From Hysterangium stoloniferum (lineage: Eukaryota; Basidiomycota; Agaricomycetes; Hysterangiales; Hysterangiaceae): DNA of 64,000 bases. Positions 1 to 11,039 of the stretch are shown in pieces (position 1 is the stretch's first letter; each line of letters opens with the position of its first letter). Made by a program: the position numbers and the translations under genes. The stretch is taken from contig WHVD01000008.1 in the NCBI GenBank assembly GCA_015178975.1, positions 248,001 through 312,000 of the forward strand, in the 5' to 3' direction. The notes beneath the pieces are model-generated. The model was not told where the DNA came from and searched no databases. It was given only the letters and a program-made list of their open reading frames with translations.

Positions 1-269
1 GAAGGATTAACAGACTACGGGGCTCTCACTAAGCGTGGAATTTTTATAGCAATGCATTTAACCCGTACCCTTTGCAGTAACGCTTCATTGCTAATTACGA
101 ACCCCACCCCAAACTGCATGAGAAAACCATACCGTGAAATTGCGTACAGTACCGTCGGGACGCTAAATCTTTTGCCCCAGATGTGATTGAATTCCTGGTC
201 GAGGTTAAGAACTACATCATATACCAATACGGCTGGGACAGTATCATCATCAGCCACACTACCGTCCAA
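1..269 (-). CDS. DUF6533-type membrane protein, N-terminal exon (partial)
   Basis: Reading leftward from about 260, the translation contains LVYDVVLNLDQEFNHIW followed by SVPTVLYAISRY. This is the hallmark of the DUF6533 domain found at the N-terminus of a large family of multi-pass membrane proteins in mushroom-forming fungi; their function is unknown. The usual family pattern is LLVYDYLLTL..EV..IW..... ..LY...RY. No ATG precedes the domain in frame, since a stop lies upstream near 279-281. An intron with an acceptor near 262 and a short first exon further right are therefore likely. Past RYGFLMQF the reading frame soon loses family character, so a donor is expected near 100-120. The rest of the gene lies left of the window. 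CpG content is normal, as in the other host genes here. Confidence 0.6.
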
Positions 270-299
270 AGTGAGCAGTTATGGGATGGCATACTCAGC

Positions 300-1027
300 G
301 CCGACATCGTTATGTACAAATGTACTTGTCTATAATAATTTAATTGCTGGGAGATAATATATCAAATCTCATTCCTACCCAGGAAGTGTGGCTTCGAGAG
401 GTGATTAAACCATTATCAACTTTGACCCGGACACTCCAGAGGGACTGGGGAAGCAATGTGCCAGTGGAAACGATAATCTTTTCTGGAGGGGATGGGGGAT
501 CTGTGTCTATAATGATGCAGGAGTTGAAGCAGCCTCTCCTGGAGAGGCTTCAGCGCTGTGGCTACATATGAAAACGAAAATAAACGCATCAGTCAGCCAA
601 GAACCATACCTAGGAAGGAAGAGTGGTTATGTCGAATACGCTTCCCGAGAAGCTCCACAAAAAACGAACGCACTTGAAGTTAACCTTGTAGACTCAAGCT
701 CCCTCTCAATATGAGAGTTGATTCAGAGTAATTATTCACATAGGAAAAACACTGCTTATTATCGATTCTATTAGCAAGTATTCTGAGTGCGCAGAGACAC
801 GGGTTTTGGCGCTCAACCTTGCGCCAAAGTAGCATACTGATGGTCTCACTTAGTTTGCCAAATTTAAGGAATTTTGCTTCTGTGTGCCTCGCGGGATCAT
901 CCATATATCCATATATCCATATGGGGTGAGTCCCCCGGTGGGGCGCTGGGGACCCGCGCTGTCGGTACCCGTATAATTTCTCCGATCTCCAGCTATTATT
1001 ACACGGCGCTTCGCACCTTTGGGGACT
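300..1027. other. Intergenic DNA, no supported gene
   Basis: No convincing protein is seen. A 75-codon open frame at 344-571 matches no family I know. A long minus-strand frame (680-1144) runs into the terminal repeat of the next element and has no protein-like features. A short microsatellite of about three tccatata units lies at 900-925. Confidence 0.4.
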
Positions 1028-1198
1028 AGTGTAGAGTGCCGCACAATCCCTCTTGCCTGGAGTAGTTCGGCACTCAACGTCCAGCCGAGCGTAGAAAGAA
1101 CTCCCATGCCTTTGTTCTCTAATCACGACTCGATTGACGCACATGATTTTCGCTCCCTATCATTCACCAGCCCTTTGTATCCTTTCTAATTATTTTAA
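1028..1198 (+). repeat. Split direct repeat A1 of the Ngaro-type element
   Basis: About 170 bp is repeated at 5769-5946 with many C/T and G/A differences. It begins with a hairpin, GAGTGCCG ... CGGCACTC. Likeness to A2 fades after 1198. Unlike A2, this copy retains its CpG sites. Confidence 0.8.
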
Positions 1199-2200
1199 AT
1201 CTCACAGGATGACAACTGGATGTGTCCCCCAGGGAGTATTTGCACACTTAGGTATCAATCTATGCAAGGAAGGGCCCCCACCCTGTGCTGATACAAGGTT
1301 GGATTTACCACCTCCTGGGCAGCTGCAATCACAGATCCCCCAGCATCACTGCAGCCCAACAATCCTGGTGGCAACAAGCAGGGCCAGCATGCAGGTCCCC
1401 AGTCACCCTCAGGAGAGATTGAGTGGTTAAATGTTCAGATAGCACATCTCATGGCCCAGTGACACACATTGGCAGGCAATCACTTTCTCCTTGAGCAAGA
1501 GGTGACACACACACAAGAAATACCCCCAAGCTTTATGAGGTTATTTGCAGACCCAGAAATAGTACAATGGGCCAATGTCACAGCATCTATGGCCAAAGAT
1601 TCCAAACCCAACAAGAAAGCTCCAATACCAGAGATTATCCCAGGATTCAAGGCCAATGCCTTGGAAATCCATGAGTACCACCTTCCTTTCCCCTTCAGTA
1701 CATGCAGACATTAGAATCTGTGCCACTTGCAGTATGCAGTGCCATCCACAAAATCTGGAGGGCCTTGCAGTATGCAAGCAGCTCAGTTCTATCTGTCTGC
1801 CCTGGGGTGCTGCCAGCACCCAGAAGGACTGTGATGCAGTCTGGAAAGCAGTGGGCCTACCATGCCATACTGCAATCCAAAGGATGAAAGGTGGCAGGTC
1901 TGCAGACCACACACTGATCCTCCTTTCTGCTCTGTCTGTTCCTTTTCCACCACTGTGGCATTGTGTATTGATCAATGGCTCACACACCTGTTTGCACCAT
2001 TTCAGCCATACCTCACAGGGTCAAGGAAGCCTTTAAGAACCTGCAATACATATGTCCCATAATCATCACTTACAATGGAAACATGCTAGAAAGCCGAGAG
2101 AGGCACAGAGGAGTTCACCTTCTCACCATCTGGCAGCATTATAGCCAAGGGGCTTGATTGTGGGAATGAAAAGAGCATCAGCATCATTGACTGGCTAGCA

Positions 2201-2836
2201 GTGGCAGTGGCAGCAGTTGATCGCACAAGGGCATATGGCGGTGACATTCAGGCTAATACTCTCATGACACACCACTCAATTGTGATGACCATTGCAAAGT
2301 CTCATAGTTGGGAGGTTGCCATGGACTATGATATCCAGCAATGCAAGGCAGTGGCTCACAACCTGACCCATGATTTGGGCTGCTTGGACACCAATACCCT
2401 GACAGTTATTTCAACACATGCCACACTGCACACATCAAGAACTGGTGGTCCTCCAGTCACACCACCAAAGTGCCCATGGTCACCAGGACCCCCATCCCCA
2501 CTGCTGGCACCATGGAAGAAGCCCTGCCCTGAAGGGGATAAGGCACATTGCTTTCAGTGCGGAGTGCAAGGACACTTTCCAGCAGAGTGCAGTGCAAAAC
2601 TCACCACAGCAGGGAAGAATGCTGCCCCAATTGTCCAGAACACCAGAAACAAACATACCCTGGCAGCACCCAACTGCAAGCAGTTCTGCTTTGGCTGGGC
2701 ACTGGGATCCCAGTGCAAGAGACAGTTGCATCAATACACACACCTGCAGCATCTGCTTCAAAAAAGACCATGGAGCAGGGGTCTGCAGACAGCTCTGATC
2801 CTCACAGGGTCACAATGCCACTTGACCACATCATAG
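2201..2836 (+). pseudogene. Gag-like region with CCHC zinc knuckle (Ngaro-type fossil)
   Basis: A zinc knuckle of the form C-x2-C-x4-H-x4-C (CFQCGVQGHFPAEC) lies at 2549-2590, after a proline-rich stretch. Such knuckles bind the element's RNA in Gag proteins. Its position 5' of the reverse transcriptase fits. The surrounding Gag sequence is too decayed to compare with a family. Confidence 0.6.
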
Positions 2837-3074
2837 CAGCTCGTACATTGAGTAAATATGGTATACTCCAGGATTGGCAGAACATTATATCTAATTTAAT
2901 GAATGGTTTTGACATTGGGGTTAATGCCCACTTGTCATGCACAGTTATTTTTTGAGAATCACAGATCTTCACTATTAGACACAGACTTTATTCACAGGTA
3001 CATACAGTATCAAGCAAGCAGGCAGCAGGACACTACTCCAGAGGCTACATACCAGAGGATCTGGAGCATATCAT

Positions 3075-4300
3075 TTGTCCATTCCAGACATCACCCTTGG
3101 GTCTTATCCCCAAACCAAAATCAGACACCTTCCACATAATCCAAGACCTCTCCTTCCCCTGAGGAGACTTGATACACCCCTCTATCAACAGCAGCATAAA
3201 CTCAGGCAACTTCCCAACCAAATGGACACCATGGCACTAATATTATCCTTACCAGATGGCTGTGTAGCAGCCACATTTGACATTTCAGCTGCTTACTGAG
3301 TAACACCCATATGACAAGATCAGCAAAATGCATGTTGCATTTTCTGAGATGACTTGGTGTATGTCGACCGAGCAGTGGCCTTCAGCTTAGCTTCAAGTGC
3401 CGGAGTATTTGAGAGCATTGTGGACATGTTGATAACCTTATACCAGAAAGCCAGCTTTGGATGGCTCCTCAAATGGGTCAATGACTTTCTGGCCATTAAT
3501 CTGCCAGGGCAAACATGGACCAAAGAGGACTTAATGAACCTAACAGCACAATTTGGCATACCATGGAGCCAAAGCAAGATGAGGCCTTTCTCCACAGCCC
3601 AGAAGTATATTGGTTTCATATGGAAATTGGACACCAGAACAGTAGCAGTCCCAATGGAGAAGCTACAAGAAACCCTCAATCTGGGCAGTAGAAGATGCAC
3701 ACTTTTCAGCAAAATGACACAGAGAGGCTGCATGGAAAATTAGTACACACCTCATCCATATTTCCCTGGATAAGACCTTTTCTATGGTCCATTGCTACAT
3801 TTGCATCCAGCTTTCACTCCCAAAGAGCAACATTGCACCCAAGTATGTCAGTACAGGCTGATCTCTTGTGGGTCCATTTTATATTCCAGCCCCTACCAAA
3901 TGAGCTACTGACCCCCTCTGCAGAGGTCATAGACATAAGCTAGTGGGGGGACACCAGCACGTCTTTCAGATTAGGCATCATAGTTGGCAACCAGTGGGCT
4001 GCATGGAAGTGGGCACTCAGTTTCAAAGTAGGCCCATATTGTCAATGCGACATTGGCTGGGCAGAGGCCATCACAGTAGAAATGGGCTTGAGAGTAGCTC
4101 TACAGAGTGGATTACTGTGTCAGCAAAACCTGGCCCATTCTACCATTTTGGTGCAGTCAGACAACAGTGGAGTGGTGGCTATTCTGAACAAGGGTTGATC
4201 ATGCAGCAAGGAGACAAACATGATACTCTAGGAGATTTACAAGCTGTTAGCCACAAATCGAATACAATTGAAAGCCAAATATGTACCAGCACAGGACAAT
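3075..4300 (+). pseudogene. Reverse transcriptase and RNase H region (Ngaro-type fossil)
   Basis: Motifs of a DIRS-order reverse transcriptase are visible: ATFDISAAY near 3270-3298, the equivalent of the first catalytic Asp block, and a catalytic-loop relic near 3475-3495. RNase H-like sequence follows to about 4300. The region aligns by eye in order and spacing with the better preserved element at 45-47 kb. It is broken many times. Confidence 0.65.
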
Positions 4301-4307
4301 ATTTTAG

Positions 4308-5593
4308 ATGCCCTCTCATGAGGGCATATCACCAATTTCCTCAAAGGTTTTCCAGGGGCATGCACCCATACCAAGATTGTTATTCCCAGGCACCTGGTAC
4401 AGTGGATCCAATCACTGTAGTTCCAGCCATGGTATCAGCTCCATTCACCCCACCTTTATGGGCACCAGCATCAAACCAGTTACATCTGGCCCCATCAATA
4501 CTGAGACTGCCATGTCAAGCAGGCAAGAGGCTGTTCAAGTGGAGAGGGGTCAACACCTCACCACCGGCTATGGTAGACCACCCAGTACTGCAACTACTCG
4601 TGGCCATTGCCTCAAGCATCACTATGGGATACCAAGGGGTATGGCACTGGCTTGCATAAGTTTCACATATTTTGCAATGCATTGTCTGTAGCGGAGTCAG
4701 ACAGACTCCCAGCATCCTTCCCACTGTTGCACTCCTTCACACTTTGGGCAGCAGCAGACCCATCATTTCTAGGGGAGGAGCTATCTGTCAGAACTACATT
4801 TGAGACGGTCTCAGTCAGCATGACACGAAAGTATCCTTAGGCAATTAGAGCATGGCACTTAGCACAAGGTTGGCCACTGCCACTATCAGATGATGAGCAA
4901 TCAAGAATTGGTTGGTCACTGCAGGGCCTAGAGAACTTATAAGGTAACACACAAAAGCAACCTCCCAGGCCCCAGCAAAGCTGGGGATGCTGTTTGCCTT
5001 AATGAAGACCTTATATTTGAGCAACATCTTCAATGCATGGATTTAGGCAGTTGCATACTGTGCCTTTTGGGGACTGATGTGTTTTGGAGAGGTCACAGTA
5101 TCCTCCTACACATCATTCGACACCAGGAAGCACCTAAAATGTAAGGATATCTGGATTAGCTATGACAATGATGGTAAATGTTGTGCACATCTGGACCTGC
5201 CTTCAGTGAAGACAGCCAGAGCTGGGGAGACCCGATCAGTGTTTATAGCAGACCAACAAGGGGTTTGCCTGATCAAAGCCCTAATCAATTTGTTGCAAAT
5301 TGTCCCAGCTGGCCCTGACGATCCTTTGTTTTGCTAATGGGATGGCAGAGGCAGCATCAAATAAATAACAAAGAAAGCAGCACCTGAGCAGATAAATATG
5401 ATCCTTGGGGCCTGGGGATGGGGAAATGCCTTTGGCCACTCATTTCGTATTGGTGGCACTTCATTTTTCTTAGCAGAAGGAGTTGATCTTGAGATTGTTC
5501 AATTAGCAGGCAGGTGGAAATCCTTAGCTTATGAAACATATATGTATAAGGGCCTTCGAACAAATCACATTGCATCACATCAGGAACCTGTCA
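4308..5593 (+). pseudogene. Tyrosine recombinase region (Ngaro-type fossil)
   Basis: The C-terminal catalytic part is clear. HSFRIGGTSFF at 5437-5469 gives the H-x-x-R motif. GRWKSLAYETYM about 20 residues later supplies the conserved tryptophan and the tyrosine region. The same HSFR...GRW...Y layout is present in the second DIRS-type element. The recombinase would act in the nucleus to insert a circular DNA copy. It is broken in several places. Confidence 0.8.
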
Positions 5594-5671
5594 GTATGAG
5601 ACCAGCCTGCCTAAGGTTGGGTAGGTGGCATAGCCTCACCATGGTGGTAGGCAAGCCTCATTGGGTGAGTG

Positions 5672-5767
5672 GTGAGTCTGACTAAGCATACCTGAAGAGC
5701 TAATGCTCTTCCCCTACCCAACCATACAGCTCCTCATTATGGTCAGTTCAATATAGATGAAGCTGGA
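5672..5767 (+). repeat. Split direct repeat B1
   Basis: 96 bp repeated at 6108-6203 with about 85-90 percent identity by eye. It contains the perfect inverted repeat GAAGAGC-TAAT-GCTCTTC. It lies directly after the recombinase region and directly before A2. Confidence 0.85.
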
Positions 5768-6107
5768 AAGTGTAGAGTGCTGCACAATCCCTGGCTTGCT
5801 AGGAGTACTTCAGCACTCAATGTCCAGCCAAGTGTAGAAAGAACTCCCATGACTTTGTTCTCTAATGACAACTTAATTTACACACATTCTTGAATATTTT
5901 CGCTCCCTATCATTCACCAGTCCTTTATATCCTTTCTAATTATTTTAGCCACCCACCCATCCCCATTGGGTTAAATGACATCACAGGAAAACAGTTGTAT
6001 ACCTGTGATAATACAGTCATCAATCTGTAATATAATGATGAAATCAGGATACCAGTTATTAATAGCAAGAGTTGGAAACTGCACAGGGAGACCCACCCTC
6101 CCAAGCA
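5768..6107 (+). repeat. Split direct repeat A2
   Basis: The first 180 bp match A1. Most CpG positions of A1 read TG or CA here. The leading hairpin persists as GAGTGCTG...CAGCACTC, with both arms changed in step. The last 160 bp match A1 only weakly. Confidence 0.75.
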
Positions 6108-6203
6108 GTGAGTCTTACCAAGCATACCCAAAGAGCTAACACTCTTCCCCTACCCAACCATACAGCTCCTCATTATGGTCAGTTTGATATAGACAAAGCT
6201 GGA
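6108..6203 (+). repeat. Split direct repeat B2, right end of element
   Basis: Second copy of B1; it ends the B1-A2-B2 block and marks the right end of the Ngaro-type element. The internal inverted repeat seen in B1 has decayed here. Confidence 0.85.
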
Positions 6204-7076
6204 CTGCCCTCAACCTCTGCCCTCTGCAAAAATAGCCACCATTGATATAATACTCTGGTGGGACTTGGATGAGTTATACAGTGCCAGGCTGCATTTCTTC
6301 TCATGCAGATGTAGGGGATATGACTGCTGGATGGCCTGCTTGGGTCCCACAGGTGACACACTGCCAGGGTGACATACAAAAGGTACATTGGATTTTTATT
6401 TATTCTATATATATATTTACATATCAACTCCCTTCTCCCTCTACACCTTCTATGCAAATTGTTACTTTGCCACCATCTAAATTCCATGTCATTAAATCTT
6501 CTGACATATAGGTTACCAAGTAAATATTTGGTATGAACTATATTTACTGATGACACTAGATCTACCAAGGATCCGACCTCACATGAATGGGACAGTACAA
6601 CCATTCAGGCTAGATTGTGGGGTCATTTCAAATTTCCATTCAAGATCACTTCCAGCTAATGTAACAACCAGGAATGATACCACCATGTGCACATTGTCTG
6701 CTGCACAGTGATGATAATATTGCACATAGTCAGTCATGCAATGTCAACAGTGCTACCCCAACTGTGAACTTTGCACCAGCTTTGATGACTAGTACTTTGC
6801 CATCTGGACTTCTGTTAATCTGTTGGCCAATATGCAACTTGAAGTGCCCCCTTTATGATGCACTGTACTGATTAATGCTGACGATCAGATAGATGAATTC
6901 TGTCAAGACCTGTTCCCAGGAACTCCACAGAGTATCCTTCAGATATTATATTAGGTTCTGAACCATCTTCTGGACCAGTATAAAGATCCAGAATCCACCA
7001 GAACCCAACCCACATCCCTCAAGTCCCCTTTGACTCACATCCCATTCTGTCAGTCTGCCCCCAACTAGACACCTTC
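6204..7076. other. CpG-poor DNA, nothing recognised
   Basis: AT-rich, nearly CpG-free sequence without a convincing frame or repeat pair. It is probably older repeat remains between the Ngaro-type element and the first Gypsy LTR. Confidence 0.4.
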
Positions 7077-7217
7077 TGTTATGACCCGGGAAACCCACCG
7101 GACTCCGGACTCCACCCTATATACACCCGACACTCTGTATCTCACGGACCAGTCACCGGACTCCAACCGGACTCCCAGAACCCCTCTAACAGAGCATAGA
7201 ACCCTGCTCCCATTATG
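7077..7217 (+). mobile_element. Left piece of a Gypsy LTR (family C)
   Basis: Begins TGTTATGACCCGGGAAACCC and matches, in reverse, the LTR at 36225-37066. The remainder of this LTR is at 17627-18333. The Gypsy-1 element sits between the two pieces. Family C LTRs contain an internal imperfect duplication of roughly 100 bp, which explains why a similar stretch occurs on both sides of the insertion. Confidence 0.65.
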
Positions 7218-7731
7218 GTCCCATGATTAGTACCAATCTTTGTCAGAGATCTTATTGGTGACCAATGGATAGTTAAGGGAGTTGTCTTGCAGAATGACGA
7301 TGGAAGTATACTAGCCACTCCTGCCACTGCTATCTCTAGGGAACGTGCCATGATACCTCTCGCTAACCCCTCTCTGACACCAAGAATCATTAGATGAGGG
7401 GAAACTGTTGGATTAATTCATGATGCGAACAAATGGGCTCAGATGCCTAGATCTTCAACTGAGAAGGCATCGATGCAGTCAACAGCAACCAAGATTGCTC
7501 ACCTCATAGAGAGCCTATCAAGAATAGAAGAGGAGTGTGTCTCTAATCCTCGACCTTCTGGACAGCCCCCAGAACAGGAACTTGCAGATGATGATTTCAA
7601 CCCAGCAGGCCCTAAAATGTCAGAGGTTGCCACCACAGAAACATTTTGGGCGGAGGACCTACATAAGTTGGTTAACTTAGGACCTGACATTCCTACTGAT
7701 GTCTCCTCCCGCTTGGAGTCGGTATTAACTA

Positions 7732-7760
7732 AGGTAGGTGTCACTTTAGTTTGGCACCTG
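7732..7760 (+). repeat. Left terminal inverted repeat of the Tc1/mariner-type element
   Basis: AGGTAGGTGTCACTTTAGTT followed by a weaker match (GGCACCT..TATGTAA) to the right end. Flanked by TA on the left. Confidence 0.9.
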
Positions 7761-8251
7761 TTTATGTAAGCAAAAAAGTGACCTACTTGCACTCCTTTCT
7801 GTGCTTCCACAACATAGATAATCTGTAATTAAAGCCCAGGGAAGTGGAGTTGGATCCATTCCTCCAGTTCTCAGGTTTAAAACTTGAAAAATAATTCACC
7901 CTTGCCAAGTAGTAGGACTTACAAATTTTAACTTTTTTTTTGAGTCTCTGAATGCTTAAAAACTCATTTCCATGTGATTCTGAGATTTTCAAAATTTCGC
8001 AAGTGTCAGTATTGGCCACTTACATAATCATCACGTGATATATTGGGCAGCCTTGTTTTAAGGGCCTAAAATTGGGAAAGAAAACTGTATTAAATTCAAA
8101 TATATGTACTTATCTTACTTACATAAAAATTCTCCTAAGAAAAAGAGGGTATAGCTGCACATGTACTTGTGCAGTAAGCTGTGCACTTGATCACAGGCCA
8201 CATTACATAAGCAGCGCAGTGGCAAACGCGTGGTTGCACAGTTCCACTACC

Positions 8252-10900
8252 ATGCCTCAGAAGTTTAAAGCTGCACAATCTCGCATCAAAAACCTTGGAT
8301 CCAAGGCACAACAAAAGCCCTCAGTGACAATCAAGGATGTCCCAGATGATGATGACTTCAATTGCAAACCAGTTTCTCTCAATCTAGATCAAAGCAATGA
8401 AAGGATGTATGAGGAAGCATTTATTGTGGATGAAGAAGATGGATCTCTCACCTTGGTAGCCTTTCTTGATGACTTTGAGGAAGAACCTCTACTAGATCTT
8501 GCTCATGATTTGGACTCAGATGATGAAAATGATGAAAATCCTAGAGATAATTACCCAGAGATTCAAGAACTCTCTGACCTGGAACAGTTCTCAAGGATAC
8601 TTGCTGAGGCACAGAGGATAGCAGTTGAGGGTGAAGATGAGAGGTTAAAGGAAAACAGGCGACAAAAGAAATATCTCAAAAACTCTGCACGAACAAAATG
8701 AAGGCATAAACAGATTGGAAAGGACCTAGAGAAGCAAGGTTACCTTTCCATTAGGACATGGTTTGCGAAAGCCAATGCTGCAGAGAGTGAGGTTAATGAG
8801 GTTGCTAGGGGGCAGAATTCTGAGTCAGATGTGGAAATGGCCACCCTTGACAAAGATCAAGAGAACATATCTGCTGGAAAAAGCGACTCAGTGAGCTTGA
8901 TCTTATGGACTGCTGTGGTTATTGTTCTACTGACCAAATATTATTAGTCAATTGAAGAAATTGAAAGACAGGTTAACACTGAAATATATCCACCTTCCAA
9001 AGCTCATGAAAAGGTTGAAGAGCTCCTTCAGGCACTACAAGAAGGCCAAAAACCTGGGGACAACACTCTATCCACAGAATCCAATATCATACTGGATCAA
9101 TTAAATTACAAGGACTTACCAAAGCTTCGGCAAGCCTGTGCAGCACTGACTGTGAAGAGCAAAGATAAGAAAATTGATGTTCTTTTTCGAGGACGGCTTA
9201 CTGGGATAGTTGGGACATTGAACCTTTATCTTGACCCACAGCTCTCATATACCTGGTGCGAGGCTTCTCTTATTGCATCAAAATCACAAGGCCATGGAGT
9301 TAGCCATGCACACAATCTGCGAACATGGATACATCAGTTCCTGGGTTCTGGAAAATTACCTCTTCAAAGATATGGAAAGCTACGGGGTACCCTTCTTGAT
9401 GATGAGGACTTTTCACAAGCAATACAGATTCACCTGTCTGGAATTGCCAAGAACAACTATATCCAAGCTCAGGATATTGTTGACTTCATGCAGACACAAG
9501 AAATGCAAGAAAGGCTTGAGGAATTGGTTCCAAGAAAAAGAAGATATCAATACGTACCACACAATGGTGGCTCCACAGGATGGGATGGCAATATGGGAGG
9601 AAAAGGAATGGTATGTATGTTGATGGCCATGAGAGGGAAGATGTTGTCAAATACTGGATGGAATTTATTGAACGGTGGAAAGTCTATGACAAGTGGATGT
9701 ATTCATATGATAATGATGGAAACCGCGAAGGTGAACTCACTGGATTCCCTGTCCCACCTGGCCAACGTTTCCAGCTCATTCTTATCACCCATGATGAATC
9801 AACATTTTATGAGACTGACCATCAGAAAACCATGTAGGCCCATCAATCAGATAAAGCAGTCCCATTAAAGAAGGGGGAAGGTGTTTCTCTCATGGTCTCA
9901 GATTTTTTGACCGTTGAATGGGGAAGATTGCAAAGTGAGGATGGCATGGAGTGAGTTAATATTGCACTCTAAATTTAGAATTACTAATTAATCTATGAAA
10001 TGCAGGTCAGCATGCATTGTCTTCAAAGCAGGAAAAAATTGTGATAGCTACTTCTCGTCTGATAACTTAATCACACAAGTTGACACAGCCATCAATATTT
10101 TTGAAGGATTGACAAATGGGTTTGCAACAGGTCTGTTCATTTTTGATAATGCACCGAGCCATCAGAAGCGTGCAGATGATGCACTTTCTGCAAGAAAGAT
10201 GCCAAAGTATCCATCTGCAACCTGGGTTCATCGCAAAGGAGGCTCTCACATGCAAAATACTGTGTTATCAAATGGAGACACCCAGTCCTTTTATTTCAAA
10301 GAGGACCACCCTACAATGCCTGGATGGTTTAAAGGGATGGAACAAATCATCCGGGAACGAGGCCTATAGAGGGAAAGTGGCTTACTTGCACAATGTGAAG
10401 GTTTTAAATGTGTACAAGGAAAAACTGACTGTTGCTGCTGTCACCTTCTTTTTACCCAACCAGACTTTGTAGCACAAAAATCTCAACTTGAAGAGTTCAT
10501 CACATTGCAGGGTCACATCTGTGACTTTTACCCAAAATATCACTGCGAGCTTAATTTTATTGAGCAGTATTGGGGTGCAGCAAAGTTCCATTACTGAAAC
10601 ACCCCCAAAACCAATAACATTGTTGAGATGGAAAAGAATATACTTACATGCTTGGATGATATCCCTTTGCTTCAAATAAGAAGGTATTTCTCTTATCCTT
10701 CTGGCCACTATCTGATCTCATTGTTTTCCCATGCTAGATATGCAAACAGGTCTGCCCGGTTCATATCAGGTTATGATCTCGGACTGTCAGGAGTGGAGAC
10801 TGCATGGGTCAACAAAAGATACCATGGCCATCGTACATTACCTCCAATCATGCTTGCACAAGTACGGCAAGCTCAAATTAATATGCCTGTACCATTATAG
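8252..10900 (+). pseudogene. Tc1/IS630-like transposase, broken
   Basis: The likely start is the ATG at 8252 (MPQKFKAAQSRIK). A very acidic segment of about 150 residues follows, up to a stop at 8698. Helix-turn-helix-like sequence follows at about 9150-9540 (VSHAHNLRTWIHQFL). Catalytic residues are the D in HDESTFYE (9793), the D in FDNAPSHQ (10145) and the E in CELNFIEQYW (10562). The second D and the E are about 139 codons apart, separated by a segment rich in cysteine (CEGFKC, DCCCC). A tail ending YHGHRTLPP runs to about 10880. The frame changes at least four times and there are internal stops at 8698, 8945 and 9835, so no functional protein is expected. Similar transposases are widespread in mushroom genomes. 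Confidence 0.8.
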
Positions 10901-10993
10901 TGACTCCAATTCATTTTTTGACTTCATAATAAATTTTTCAAAAATTTGATTCGCAAATTTGGCCACTCTTGGTGCTTAGTAATATGATTACAT

Positions 10994-11022
10994 AAGGTGC
11001 TGAACTAAAGTGACGCCTACCT
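10994..11022 (-). repeat. Right terminal inverted repeat of the Tc1/mariner-type element
   Basis: Reverse complement reads AGGTAGGCGTCACTTTAGTT then CAGCACCT. Flanked on the right by TA at 11023-11024. Confidence 0.9.
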
Positions 11023-11039
11023 TAAGAACATCCAAGCCT

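Larger units (their letters stand above)
1028..6203 (+). mobile_element. Ngaro/DIRS-type tyrosine-recombinase retroelement, decayed fossil
   Basis: The order is repeat A1, Gag-like region with a CCHC knuckle, reverse transcriptase, RNase H, tyrosine recombinase, then repeats B1-A2-B2. The arrangement A1...B1-A2-B2 ('split direct repeats') is diagnostic of Ngaro/PAT-type members of the DIRS order, which integrate with a tyrosine recombinase instead of a DDE integrase and make no target duplication. The element is clearly dead, with well over ten breaks. Its body is almost free of CpG, so it is old. A1 is the exception and keeps about nine CpGs. Family assignment rests on the recombinase HxxR motif at 5437-5448 and on the repeats, not on a database search. 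Confidence 0.8.
7732..11022 (+). mobile_element. Tc1/mariner (IS630)-type DNA transposon, 3.3 kb, TA target duplication
   Basis: Both ends carry an inverted repeat starting AGGTAGG(T/C)GTCACTTTAGTT and continuing loosely for about 28 bp. The target dinucleotide TA flanks it at 7730-7731 and 11023-11024. TA duplication, the terminal repeats and the transposase motifs agree on the Tc1/mariner superfamily. It interrupts the pol gene of Gypsy-1, so it arrived later. The transposase is decayed. The D-to-E spacing is far longer than in classical Tc1 or mariner. Confidence 0.9.

Noticed and set aside
680-1144. 154-codon minus-strand frame
   Set aside because: Runs through the A1 terminal repeat and has no domain or composition typical of a protein.
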